Below, one piece after another: positions 45,010 through 53,143 of a stretch of 64,000 nt of DNA. Made by a program: the position numbers and the translations under genes. The notes beneath the pieces are model-generated. The model saw only the letters and a program-made list of their open reading frames with translations. It was not told where the DNA came from and did not search any database. Where the stretch lies: contig NZ_VTOM01000006.1 of NCBI RefSeq assembly GCF_009765365.1, forward strand, positions 228,247 to 292,246. Direction: 5' to 3'. The stretch comes from Antarcticirhabdus aurantiaca (GTDB lineage Bacteria; Pseudomonadota; Alphaproteobacteria; Rhizobiales; Rhizobiaceae). Position 1 is the stretch's first letter. The number at the start of each line of letters is the position of its first letter.

Positions 45010-46329
45010 ATGTCCTTTGCCGGCGAATGGGCGCCCGAGCCCTACATCCTCGTTCTGACGGGCTTCGGCTTCCTGATCGCGCTCGTGGCGTGGCTGCCGC
45101 TCGCGCTGAAGAAGCTGCCGCTGTCGCTGCCGATCGTCTGCATCGCCATCGGCATGGGGCTGTTCTCGCTGCCCGTCATCTCCGACCGGCCGCTGCCGAT
45201 GCGCTACCCGGACTTCACCGAGCGCTTCACCGAGTTCGTCGTGATCATCGCGCTCATGGGCGCCGGGCTGAAGCTCGACCGCGTCTTCAGCCTTCGCCGG
45301 TGGAACGTCACCTGGCGTCTGCTCGGCATCACCATGCCGCTCAGCATCGCGGCGATCACGCTTCTCGGCGTCTGGCTGCTCGGCCTTCCCTGGTTCGCCG
45401 CCCTCCTGATGGCCGCGAGCCTGGCGCCGACCGATCCGGTGCTCGCGGCCGACGTCCAGGTCGGGCCGCCCCGCACGGGCGAGGAGGACGAGGTGCGCTT
45501 CGGGCTGACCTCGGAGGCCGGCCTCAACGACGGCGCCGCCTTTCCCTTCGTGCACCTCGCCATCGCGCTCGGCACGGCGGGGATCGCCGGCCAGCCCTGG
45601 GTCGTCGAGTGGTTCACCTACAACGTCCTGTGGGAGATCGGCGCGGGCATCGCCGGGGGCTGGCTGGTCGGCTACGCCTTCGGCTGGCTGACCTTCCACA
45701 TCCCGGCGGAAACCAAGCTCGCCCAGACCGGCGACGGGCTGATCGCGCTGGCTGCGACCTTCGTGTCCTACGGCCTCACCGAGATCATCCACTGCTACGG
45801 CTTCCTCGCCGTCTTCGTGACGGCGCTGACGCTGCGCGGCGCCCACCGGAACCACGCGTTCCACGAGGAGCTGCACGACGTCACCGAGCAGATCGAGCGC
45901 CTGGCGATGATGGTGCTCTTGATCCTGTTCGGCGGCGCGCTCGTCAGCGGTCTTCTCGCCCCCTTGCGCGCCATGGACGTCGTCGTCGCGGTGGCGATCC
46001 TGGTTCTGGTGCGCCCGCTGGCCGGCCTCATCGGCCTGGCCGGGTTCAAGGCGTCGCTCGGCGAGAAGCTGACGCTCGCCTTCTTCGGCATCCGCGGCGT
46101 CGGCTCGATCTACTACGTCGCCTACGGATTGAACCACATGGAGGTGGAGGGCGGCGAGCACCTCTGGGCGATCATCGGCCTCGTCGTCGTCTTCTCGGTG
46201 CTGCTGCACGGGCTGACGGTGACGCCCGTCATGCGGTGGCTCGACCGGAGCCAGGGGCGCGACCCCGACGCCGAAGCGGCGGTCCCGCCGCCGGGACTGC
46301 AAGGACCGGCCGCGGCCAAGGCCGACTGA
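45010..46329 (+). CDS. Cation:proton antiporter (NhaP/CPA1 type)
   Basis: 439 residues with about twelve hydrophobic segments. The CPA1 core motifs are intact: SLAPTDPVLAADVQ and EAGLNDGAAFPFVH (the Asn-Asp ion-binding pair). It exchanges Na+ or K+ for H+ across the inner membrane. The ATG at 45010 begins the family-like MSFAGEWAPEPYILVLTGFG. It lies 91 bases after the kinase. It is the last clearly host-like gene before the composition drops. Confidence 0.88.
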   Translation: MSFAGEWAPEPYILVLTGFGFLIALVAWLPLALKKLPLSLPIVCIAIGMGLFSLPVISDRPLPMRYPDFTERFTEFVVIIALMGAGLKLDRVFSLRRWNVTWRLLGITMPLSIAAITLLGVWLLGLPWFAALLMAASLAPTDPVLAADVQVGPPRTGEEDEVRFGLTSEAGLNDGAAFPFVHLAIALGTAGIAGQPWVVEWFTYNVLWEIGAGIAGGWLVGYAFGWLTFHIPAETKLAQTGDGLIALAATFVSYGLTEIIHCYGFLAVFVTALTLRGAHRNHAFHEELHDVTEQIERLAMMVLLILFGGALVSGLLAPLRAMDVVVAVAILVLVRPLAGLIGLAGFKASLGEKLTLAFFGIRGVGSIYYVAYGLNHMEVEGGEHLWAIIGLVVVFSVLLHGLTVTPVMRWLDRSQGRDPDAEAAVPPPGLQGPAAAKAD

Positions 46330-46987
46330 GAACGGCAGACGGGGGTGCATGGCGCCAGCGCCGCGATCCGGCCGGCGCGCGGGAAGATGGTGTCTATGGA
46401 GGACGCCTCACTTAGTCTTTATACCATTGATCCAATTGATTTTATTCTGAAGTGGATGGGTACGTCCCCACTTTTGTCCCCACTCCGCTTCTGCGCTGTG
46501 CGTCCTTGTTCGCCGGCGTCCGCGATCTGCAACAGGTGCAGCGGTTAGCCCTTCGTCAGTTCGAAGTTCGCAACGATCTGACACACGCCTCCAGTTGGGT
46601 GACGAGGACTGACCGACGATCGCGAGGACGATGCCGGCGACAAGCGCGAGCCTGAGGACAACCGCGAGCCGATCTTTGGACAAACCGACGCGGGCTCACA
46701 AGAATTGACGTTAACGGCAGATATTCGCCTACTAAGCGTAGAGGAACCATGAGAACGGCATTGCCGTTCGTCAGCCTGAGCTGTTGGTTTTGCAGGGCGC
46801 GGACGAGCCCCAGAAGAGCTTGGCCTTCCTCGACGAGATCCACCGGAACGTCGCCGAGACGATCAAGCGCCACCCCTTTGGCAGCGACTAGGCGCGGGAG
46901 CCGACGTAGCCTATCTCGCTTCCCCTTGCCTTCCTTGAGCGCATCACCTAGCTGCGCGGCTAAATTGCCGTTGAAGGTGTACCTCGC
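46330..46987. other. 658-base gap, composition change and gene remnant
   Basis: From about 46390 the sequence turns AT-rich (e.g. ATTGATCCAATTGATTTTAT) after uniformly GC-rich DNA. A GGGGACAAAAGTGGGGACG pair (minus strand, 46460-46485) is a recurrent motif near rhizobial insertion sites, as far as I recall. No intact gene is seen except the remnant at 46742-46891. I take this as the left edge of acquired DNA. Confidence 0.5.
46742..46891 (+). pseudogene. Truncated C-terminal gene fragment
   Basis: An open 49-codon stretch ends ...LAFLDEIHRNVAETIKRHPF and GSD, read in frame after a TAG at 46739. It has no start codon and no upstream continuation, so it looks like the tail of a lost gene. I cannot name the family. 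Confidence 0.35.
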
Positions 46988-47860
46988 TTGATCGCCGTTG
47001 TCTGTATGAAGTGGGGCACGGCGTTCGGCCCTGAATATGTCAACGTCCTGTTTCGCGGTGTCAAACAGAACCTGTCCGAGCCCTTCAGCTTCTACTGCTT
47101 CACCGACAATCCGGCTGGCCTTGCCGATGGCATTGTTGCGCGCCCATTGCCCGAACTCAGCTTTCTGCCGCCTAAGCGCTTCCGCATGGGCTGCTGGCCC
47201 AAAATCGGCCTGTTCCAGCCTAAGCTGATCGAGGAGGACCGCGCTCTCTTCCTAGACCTCGACGTCATCGTCACGGGCTCGCTCGACGGCTTTGTCGATC
47301 AGCAGCATGCCGAGGGTGGCCTTTACATCCTACGCGAATGGAACTCGGGTCTTTGGAACCTCCTGCCGTTGGCGTTGCGGCCTGATCGCGGCGCCCAATC
47401 CTCCGTCTTCGCCTGGAGCCCGACTGAACAGCAGCACATCTACGAAGCGCTCCGCGCTGATCCTGAGGCTTCCTTTGCTGCCTTCAAGAACGACCAGCAG
47501 TTCATCCGCCGCATGGCCCGCGGGCTTCGTTACTGGCCACACAAATGGGCCGTGAGCTTCAAGAAGAGCTGCGTCTGGCTTTATCCCTTCAACCTCGTTC
47601 TGCCCAATCGGCTCCCGCCAGCCTCGGCCAGCCTCGTCGTCTTCCATGGAGCGCCGCGCCCGCACGAGGTGGCAAGAAGCGGCACGGAGCGCTGGGGCAC
47701 ATCGCGCCGGTTTGGTTTTGGCCCGATTGCCTGGGTTCAGGCGTATTGGTCAGGCAAGGACGATGCGCGCATTGGGCAGCGACGAGTGCCGCCGTCCGTT
47801 CGCTCCTCGCTCATGGAGACACCCTCCTTCGTGGTCCTGCTGCTGGCAATCATGCTTTAA
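46988..47860 (+). CDS. Glycosyltransferase-like protein (GT8-type LDLDVIV motif)
   Basis: 290 residues. The N-terminus IAVVCMKWGTAFGPEYVNVL and the DxD-type motif FLDLDVIVTGSLDGF suggest a nucleotide-sugar glycosyltransferase of the GT8/GT32 region; PNRLPPASASLVVFHGAPRP holds the likely metal-binding His. I chose the TTG at 46988 because IAVVCMKWG is conserved in the family and no ATG or GTG precedes it. Base composition is lower in GC than the host genes. No neighbouring sugar or polysaccharide genes are present, so its substrate is unknown. Confidence 0.65.
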   Translation: MIAVVCMKWGTAFGPEYVNVLFRGVKQNLSEPFSFYCFTDNPAGLADGIVARPLPELSFLPPKRFRMGCWPKIGLFQPKLIEEDRALFLDLDVIVTGSLDGFVDQQHAEGGLYILREWNSGLWNLLPLALRPDRGAQSSVFAWSPTEQQHIYEALRADPEASFAAFKNDQQFIRRMARGLRYWPHKWAVSFKKSCVWLYPFNLVLPNRLPPASASLVVFHGAPRPHEVARSGTERWGTSRRFGFGPIAWVQAYWSGKDDARIGQRRVPPSVRSSLMETPSFVVLLLAIML

Positions 47861-47949
47861 GCAGTTTGTTCGTGCCACCTGCATGCGCGCGGGTGATGGC
47901 GTCGAAGACCAAAGCTGCATGGATTGACCGCGCGGGGGCAAAATACGCC

Positions 47950-48045
47950 ATGAGCGACAACCGCTTGACCATGCTTGTTCTGGGAGGGCTGGTTGCCGCT
48001 GGCGTCGCCTTCGCCGTCGGCTATTGGCTGTTCACAGGTAGCTAA
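47950..48045 (+). CDS. Small 31-residue membrane peptide
   Basis: ATG at 47950 encodes MSDNRLTMLVLGGLVAAGVA, then FAVGYWLFTGS: one transmembrane helix. Another ATG at 47896 in the same frame would add 18 residues. The ribosome site is weak either way. Function unknown. Confidence 0.45.
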   Translation: MSDNRLTMLVLGGLVAAGVAFAVGYWLFTGS

Positions 48046-48241
48046 ACTGCAAGGATACAGCGCTCGTGATTGGTCAGCCGCATCAGTAGCCAGGGCTCAG
48101 CTCGCTGCTCGCCTGGAAGCAAATAGCCGGAAATTGTCTCGTCGGCTTTGTGTGGAGAGGTCAGGCTGATGCTAGCCCTCATATCTCGCGGCGATCAGGA
48201 CATACCCCATGGCACGAACCGGCATCGCCAAGTTCCATGCG

Positions 48242-48655
48242 CTAAGCCGTAAATGCCACCAGGGCGGCGGTCACAGCCAACAGCGTGAGCACTGCCGCCA
48301 ACTTGGCCGGCCCTCGCACGCCGGTTGCCCGCTCGAAATGCCAGGTGCCGTAGGTCGTCGGCAGCCCGAGCACCAATGCGGCTCCGGTGGCGGCCATGCT
48401 GGCCCAGATCTCACCTCGCGCAATTGGCCCCAACGCTAAGGCCGCGATGAGGATGGCCACAGCTGCAAAAGCAGCTGCCATTGGCACATAGAGGGCCTTC
48501 AAGAGAACCAGGAGGTTCGGCGCCAAAGGTACGCCGTCATTCTCCAAGGCTTGCCGATGGTGTGGTGCTGGCACCGGGCCGAAGGCGTACTTGGCCGCCG
48601 TTGCCAGCAGTGCAGCGGACAGGAGTAGGTAGAGGATGACGCTAAACGCAATCAT
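48242..48655 (-). CDS. Four-helix integral membrane protein
   Basis: 137 residues with four hydrophobic segments (MIAFSVILYLLLSAALLATA, LKALYVPMAAAFAAVAILIA, IWASMAATGAALVLGLPTTY, AKLAAVLTLLAVTAALVAFT). I cannot assign a family with confidence; DUF1772-like proteins have a similar layout. AGAAGGG precedes the ATG at 48655; the frame opens two codons earlier at a TTG. Confidence 0.65.
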   Translation of the reverse strand: MIAFSVILYLLLSAALLATAAKYAFGPVPAPHHRQALENDGVPLAPNLLVLLKALYVPMAAAFAAVAILIAALALGPIARGEIWASMAATGAALVLGLPTTYGTWHFERATGVRGPAKLAAVLTLLAVTAALVAFTA

Positions 48656-48700
48656 GGCCAACCCTTCTGAAGCTGCCGCGCGCAGTATCAGCGATGATCT

Positions 48701-49816
48701 TCACGCCTCGAAAGGTGCAACCCTGGCTATCAGGCGCGCGAGCTGGCTCTGGCGGTTGATGCCGAGGCGCGCGTAAACCTGCTTGAGCATGCTACGCGCT
48801 GTCTCGTCACTGACCTTGAACAGCTCCGCTGCCTCCTTCAGCGAGTGCCCAGCACCGACCGCAAGGGCGAAGCGCGCCTGCCCGCGCGTGAGGCCAAGAG
48901 CGACGAGCACCTGGTCGAGCGGTGGATATCCTGGCATGTCGGGCCTAAGGACTAGGAGGACCACAGCTGGTTCAGATGCGCCGAGGCGCCGATCAGCAAC
49001 CTGGGCACCGAGGAAGACTGCCCTTAACAGCAGCGGCAGAGCGCTTCCGGGCCTCGGAAGAGCGAGCACCTCAACGGGTGGCGCTTGCGTCGGGCTCAAC
49101 AGCGCCTGAGAGATGTAGCGCTCGAGGCGGGCTTGGAGAGCAGGCTGCCCCAACGCAAGGCGGCCGCGGCGGATCGCGAGCCCATCGGCTTCGAGGCTGT
49201 GCAGCAAGCTGTTGCTGCGCAGAAGCTTTCCGCCCTTGCTCACGATCGCCACTGCGCAGTCAAAGCGTCCCAGCTGGTCGAGAAGGCTCTGATTGAGGGT
49301 CTCGGCGGCATTGAGACGGAAGCTTAGGGTAGCAGCACGTCCCAGGTGTCGCCCGAGCGCGGCGAAGCGCTCTCGCTCTTGCTGCGACACGAACTCAGAG
49401 TGCCTGAGCCGCGAAGCCCCCAGCCCGAGTTGCATCCCTTCGTAAGGGTGCAAGATCAGAGACAACGTGCTCGACATACCAAGGGAGCGCCGAAAGTCCT
49501 GGTAGAAGGGATCGCGAGCCCGCACTTCCGGGGCGATGTAGTCGGTATCGACATAGAAGCCGGCGCCGAGTCGATGTCGCTGCATGTAGGCGAACCAGGG
49601 ATCGCGGCCGACCCACTCCGTTGCATAGGCTGACGCGGCATGGGCGATGCTGGGCGAGTAGGCGACGAGTGGCTCACCTGCGCCCAACTGAACGATGTTG
49701 CCCCCTACGCAGTCGAAGGCGATCGCCATATCCTGGAGCAAGTCTGCCCAACCAGCGGCATCGAAGGCGGTATCGTAGCAACGCTCGACAAGGGCCAGAA
49801 ATGCAGCCTCTTCCAT
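48701..49816 (-). CDS. LuxR-family transcriptional regulator
   Basis: 371 residues. A large N-terminal sensor part of no family I recognise (with Trp-rich YATEWVGRDPWFAYMQRHRL) is followed by a C-terminal LuxR HTH: LTRGQARFALAVGAGHSLKE and DETARSMLKQVYARLGINRQ. It is longer than classical LuxR proteins. The ATG at 49816 follows GAGGG; the frame reaches 49861 using TTG only. Its target is not visible; the RTX/DUF4214 protein and the degraded DNA are the neighbours. Confidence 0.8.
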   Translation of the reverse strand: MEEAAFLALVERCYDTAFDAAGWADLLQDMAIAFDCVGGNIVQLGAGEPLVAYSPSIAHAASAYATEWVGRDPWFAYMQRHRLGAGFYVDTDYIAPEVRARDPFYQDFRRSLGMSSTLSLILHPYEGMQLGLGASRLRHSEFVSQQERERFAALGRHLGRAATLSFRLNAAETLNQSLLDQLGRFDCAVAIVSKGGKLLRSNSLLHSLEADGLAIRRGRLALGQPALQARLERYISQALLSPTQAPPVEVLALPRPGSALPLLLRAVFLGAQVADRRLGASEPAVVLLVLRPDMPGYPPLDQVLVALGLTRGQARFALAVGAGHSLKEAAELFKVSDETARSMLKQVYARLGINRQSQLARLIARVAPFEA

Positions 49817-49903
49817 GCGACCCTCGAGCGACTCCACCGGCTCTGCAAGCCGACTCAACAAAACTTACGTTGCGGAGTGTCTGACGTCTATCCAACGTCA
49901 TAG

Positions 49904-50155
49904 CAGATTGCAGCCTTGCGCTTCCTGAACCAGGCCAACGGCGACGACCGCACCTTCGACGAGCTGCCCGGGCCTGTAATCGACGTCGTCTGGCGCATGT
50001 TGCTGCGCGGCTGAGCTGAGTGGCACGGCAAGGAGGACTGGCCAAAGCGATCGCGGCTGACAGCTGCCGGGCGAGAGGTGCTGACGGCGATCGATGAGCT
50101 CGATAAGGCCGTGGCGCAGATGGCCGAGGCGCGGAGCCGGGGGCTGGTGCACTGA
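49904..50155 (+). pseudogene. Gene broken by an in-frame stop
   Basis: One continuous frame of 84 codons reads QIAALRFLNQANGDDRTFDE...VVWRMLLRG, then TGA at 50012-50014, then AEWHGKEDWPKRSRLTAAGR...ARSRGLVH and TGA. A TAG directly precedes it, and no start is present. The sense on either side is protein-like (charged, few stops), so a decayed gene is likely, perhaps a phage or MarR-like fragment (LTAAGREVL). Confidence 0.45.
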
Positions 50156-50515
50156 CTGCGGGCGCTAACTTCGCCTTTACCGACTCAGCCGATCATCCTC
50201 TCACCTCGGGCGGTTGTTCGCTGACGCCAGCCCTGAGCTTTCCGGCCAGCGGCGGGGCGATCGACCCAATCTCGTCCCGCCGCCGGCTTGGAGCCAATTC
50301 TGACGCGCGGCCCACAAGCGCGCACCATGCGCTAGCCAGCACGCTACGCGGCGAACTTTCGATAACGAATAGCTCGGCAACCCCCATTCGGGTGATAAGC
50401 GCCGATTTTCATGGCCTATACATGAGAATATTAAAATCCAACTGGCCGCTGCAGGTACTTGCCGCAAGGGCCTCGTCGTGCGTTTCTTCATCAGCAGCTA
50501 AGCTGATCGGAGGAA
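50156..50515. other. 360-base gap, no gene recognised
   Basis: Mixed composition, with an AT-rich patch at 50400-50450. A minus-strand frame (50193-50387) exists but has no ribosome site and no family. The region probably holds the promoter of the RTX/DUF4214 gene. Confidence 0.4.
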
Positions 50516-50518
50516 ATG

Positions 50519-51646
50519 ATGGCAACGATCCGGGGCGATGACGGCAGCAACCGATTGGAGGGTCCGAACGAGGAGAATGATTTCCTGCCGGGGCTCGGCA
50601 ACGACACCATCATCGGCGGCAACCAGTTTGACACGATCGTCTACAGCCGGCTCGGCTTGACGATACGAGCGACCTTCACCGGAGAAGGATCGGGAACAGT
50701 AGAGGCTGACAACGGAAAACGAGACACGTTCTTCGGGATCGAGCAGATCGTCGGCGGTGGCAACAACGACACCTTCATCAATCAGGGTACGTCATTCGTC
50801 CGCTTCCGCGGCCAAGAAGGCACGGACACCTACATCGGCTCTGCGGCCGGAGTAGAACAAGTCGATTTCAGGCAGGACGCGGCAGGCGTCATCGTCAATC
50901 TGGGTGAAGGCTTCGCGGTCGACGGCTACGGCAATCGCGAGGCGCTTACCCTCATCGACGAAGTTCGCGCTTCATTGTTCGCTGACACGATCGTTGGCAG
51001 CGACGGTGCCAACGCCGTTCGGGGTCTCGACGGAAACGACGACATTCGCGGGCTCGGCGGCAACGACGAACTCGGCGGCAACCTCGGCAACGATCGGATC
51101 GATGGCGGAGAGGGAACCGACTTCGCTTATATTGATGCCGCCCGCGCGGCTTCCACAGTCACGCGCAATGGATCGTCGAACTTCACGATCACGTCTTCCG
51201 ACGGCACGGACACGCTCCTCAATATCGAGCGCCTCATCTTCAACGATCAGAATTTCGCCATCGACACCGGGGCGGGCCAGACCGCCGGCTTTGCCTACCG
51301 CATCTACCAGGCGGCCTTCGACAGGGCGCCGGATGCGGGCGGCCTGAGCTTCTACATCGACCTCATCGATGGCGGACGATCATTCTCCAGCATCGCGCAG
51401 AACTTCGTCAACTCGCCGGAGTTCGCCTCCGTCTACGGCGCGAACGCTACCAACGAGGAGTTCATCGGCAGGCTCTACCAGAACGTTCTCGGTCGGGCCG
51501 GCGAGGCAGGCGGCGTTGCCTTCTACATGGACGTGCTGACGTCCGGCAAAGCCAGCCGAGCCGACGTTTTGGCCGGCTTTGCGGAAAGCCCGGAGAACGT
51601 GGCGCTGGTGGCTCCCGCCATCAGCGAAGGTTTCGCCTACGGCTGA
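50519..51646 (+). CDS. RTX-type calcium-binding protein with C-terminal DUF4214 module
   Basis: 375 residues, no signal peptide. The N-terminal two thirds hold calcium-binding-like repeats (DDGSNRLEGPNEENDFLPGL, VRGLDGNDDIRGLGGNDELG, GNLGNDRIDGGEG). The last 120 residues (AYRIYQAAFDRAPDAGGLSF and GFAESPENVALV) form a DUF4214 module that matches the tail of the M10 protease at 38698. CGGAGGAA precedes two consecutive ATGs; the second (50519) has the better spacing. Probably exported by a type I system; no secretion genes nearby. A terminator follows. Confidence 0.82.
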   Translation: MATIRGDDGSNRLEGPNEENDFLPGLGNDTIIGGNQFDTIVYSRLGLTIRATFTGEGSGTVEADNGKRDTFFGIEQIVGGGNNDTFINQGTSFVRFRGQEGTDTYIGSAAGVEQVDFRQDAAGVIVNLGEGFAVDGYGNREALTLIDEVRASLFADTIVGSDGANAVRGLDGNDDIRGLGGNDELGGNLGNDRIDGGEGTDFAYIDAARAASTVTRNGSSNFTITSSDGTDTLLNIERLIFNDQNFAIDTGAGQTAGFAYRIYQAAFDRAPDAGGLSFYIDLIDGGRSFSSIAQNFVNSPEFASVYGANATNEEFIGRLYQNVLGRAGEAGGVAFYMDVLTSGKASRADVLAGFAESPENVALVAPAISEGFAYG

Positions 51647-51674
51647 TCGTAAGTGTAGTCTTGCTGAGCATTCC

Positions 51675-51697
51675 CCGTCGCGCTCTCTGCGCGACGG
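51675..51697 (+). terminator. Hairpin terminator after RTX/DUF4214 gene
   Basis: A perfect 9-base stem (51675-51683 with 51689-51697, loop TCTCT), then TGGTTTGC; it starts 28 bases after the stop. Confidence 0.7.
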
Positions 51698-51773
51698 TGG
51701 TTTGCTGGCATTCCCGCCAACGGGACCTCAGCACGCTCGGCTTTTACCCCGTGAGTTCGGATCTGGCTTTAGG

Positions 51774-51881
51774 TCAGCTAAACGTCCCCTTGGTCGTCTG
51801 CGTGATGTGGTGGAGGATGCGCTTAGGCAACCGCTGCTCGCCATAGTCGCGGAAGGTCGCCTCGCCCTCGCCCTTCACCAT
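51774..51881 (-). CDS. Small phage-block protein, 35 residues
   Basis: MVKGEGEATFRDYGEQRLPK, then RILHHITQTTKGTFS. ATG at 51881, 35 bases after the HGGxSTG gene on the same strand. GGGACGATCGGG precedes it. Not recognised; charged and soluble. It may be the last gene of the block. Confidence 0.4.
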   Translation of the reverse strand: MVKGEGEATFRDYGEQRLPKRILHHITQTTKGTFS

Positions 51882-51915
51882 CCCGATCGTCCCAGCCGGG
51901 CCGAGCCCGGAGTAA

Positions 51916-52176
51916 CTATTCCGCCACCTGGCAGATGAGGTTGCGGCTCTCTTGTAGGATCTCGTTCATACGCTTCCGCCACTCGACTGCCCCTGCCGAG
52001 CGGGCGCCGTGCTTCCAAGCGTTCTGATTTCCTCTCGGGGCTCCCGCTGAGCGCCCACCGTGCATCCGGCACCGGCCGTTCGCCATAGCGGGCGAGCAGC
52101 ACGGCCGCCCCGTCGTTCGAGCATGGGCGCAGCAGCGGGGCGCCAGCATAGCCCTGTGCATGGGGTTGTCCGTCAC
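51916..52176 (-). CDS. HGGxSTG-type small phage/island protein
   Basis: 86 residues with the motif CRMHGGRSAGAPRGNQNAWK HG. Such His-Gly-Gly proteins are common in prophages and islands of alphaproteobacteria. A Cys/His-rich part (RCCAHARTTGRPCCSPA) may bind zinc. Its ATG overlaps the previous gene's stop by 4 bases (52173-52176). Confidence 0.7.
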   Translation of the reverse strand: MTDNPMHRAMLAPRCCAHARTTGRPCCSPAMANGRCRMHGGRSAGAPRGNQNAWKHGARSAGAVEWRKRMNEILQESRNLICQVAE

Positions 52177-52808
52177 CTTCCGTAGCTCCCCCCGGTCGCG
52201 AGGAGGGCGGCGTCGATCTCTTCTGCCCCTTCGACCACCACCGGTACCTCTTCGGATTTGCCGATAGCGGCAGGCGCGACCTCCATGGAAGATCCATGCG
52301 TCACAGGCCCGACGATGGCCTGCCCGCCCGCGTGAACATGGACATGCTCGACCCGGACGGTCTGCTGGCCTTTGCCGCGGTGCTTGTCGAGCGCCTGCAC
52401 CAGCGTGGCATAGGAGCGCGTTAGCTTGCTCGCATGGGCAAGGTTCTGCTCGCGTCCTTGGAAGGTCTGCCCCTCAATCATAGCCCGCCGGAAGCACTCC
52501 ATGGCGGCGTTGTGGGTGGCGACCATCTGGGCGGCGAGCATGCCCTCTAAGGCATCTGTCGGCGCGATGTTCGCCATGGCGCCGGCCGCATGAAGCGCCC
52601 GAAGGTCATAGGCTTCGGTATTCGGGGCCGTGCCTCCATACCAGACGCTTTCGCATGCCTGATGCAGCGTGCGCGTGTTGAACACCTCGCTCTTGGTGCC
52701 GGCAAATTCACGATGTGTCGCATCCTCCCGCTCGTAGAGCTTCAGCGTCCGATCGGACGCGCCATCTGTTGACGTGGGTTGACGCCTTGGCGATTGGCTC
52801 CCGGTCAT
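52173..52808 (-). CDS. Hypothetical phage-block protein
   Basis: 211 residues. A conserved middle (NTRTLHQACESVWYGG... and MVATHNAAMECFRRAMIEGQ) is known to me only from phage-like islands in rhizobia and has no named family. Helical and soluble; the tail is acidic and proline-rich. It overlaps both neighbours by 4 bases, so it is coupled in translation. Confidence 0.6.
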   Translation of the reverse strand: MTGSQSPRRQPTSTDGASDRTLKLYEREDATHREFAGTKSEVFNTRTLHQACESVWYGGTAPNTEAYDLRALHAAGAMANIAPTDALEGMLAAQMVATHNAAMECFRRAMIEGQTFQGREQNLAHASKLTRSYATLVQALDKHRGKGQQTVRVEHVHVHAGGQAIVGPVTHGSSMEVAPAAIGKSEEVPVVVEGAEEIDAALLATGGSYGR

Positions 52809-53143
52809 TGGAGCGTCTCCTTCCGCTCGGCGACGATGATGCCGTTCAGCGCCTCGATTGCGGCTTCCAGGTCCTCATCCGTCATGTGCTCGAACGGATC
52901 GACCTTCACGTTGAGGTCCTTCGGCAGGATGGAGGCCATGACCTTCAGGTAGGCGTCCGGCTTCTCCTGCCGCACACGGGCGATGACCTCGGCGCCGTGC
53001 TCGTCGAAGTCGGCATGCAGCGCCTCGATGAACGCCTCGCCGAGCTTGTTGCGCGAGCCCTTCGGTCGTCCTGCTGGGTTACCGCTCCGCCCAGCCTCGA
53101 AGGGCCTGCCAGCCTGTTTCTGCCCTGTATTATCAGCGGGCAT
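52805..53143 (-). CDS. DUF5681 domain phage-block protein
   Basis: 112 residues with the DUF5681 signature GRSGNPAGRPKGSRNKLGEA and a helical tail (KVMASILPKDLNVKVDPFEH). In phage-like islands DUF5681 proteins sit near DNA-packaging genes; the role is not shown. GGGAGGGG precedes the ATG at 53143; the frame is open 27 codons upstream over the next gene, without support. Confidence 0.75.
   Translation of the reverse strand: MPADNTGQKQAGRPFEAGRSGNPAGRPKGSRNKLGEAFIEALHADFDEHGAEVIARVRQEKPDAYLKVMASILPKDLNVKVDPFEHMTDEDLEAAIEALNGIIVAERKETLQ

Noticed and set aside
46408..46683. Minus-strand frame near the composition change that might be an integrase end
   Set aside because: No tyrosine or serine recombinase motif is visible and the residues do not align with any family I can recall.
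50193..50387. 64-codon minus-strand frame in the gap before the RTX/DUF4214 gene
   Set aside because: No ribosome site, no family and weak coding look; left as unassigned.
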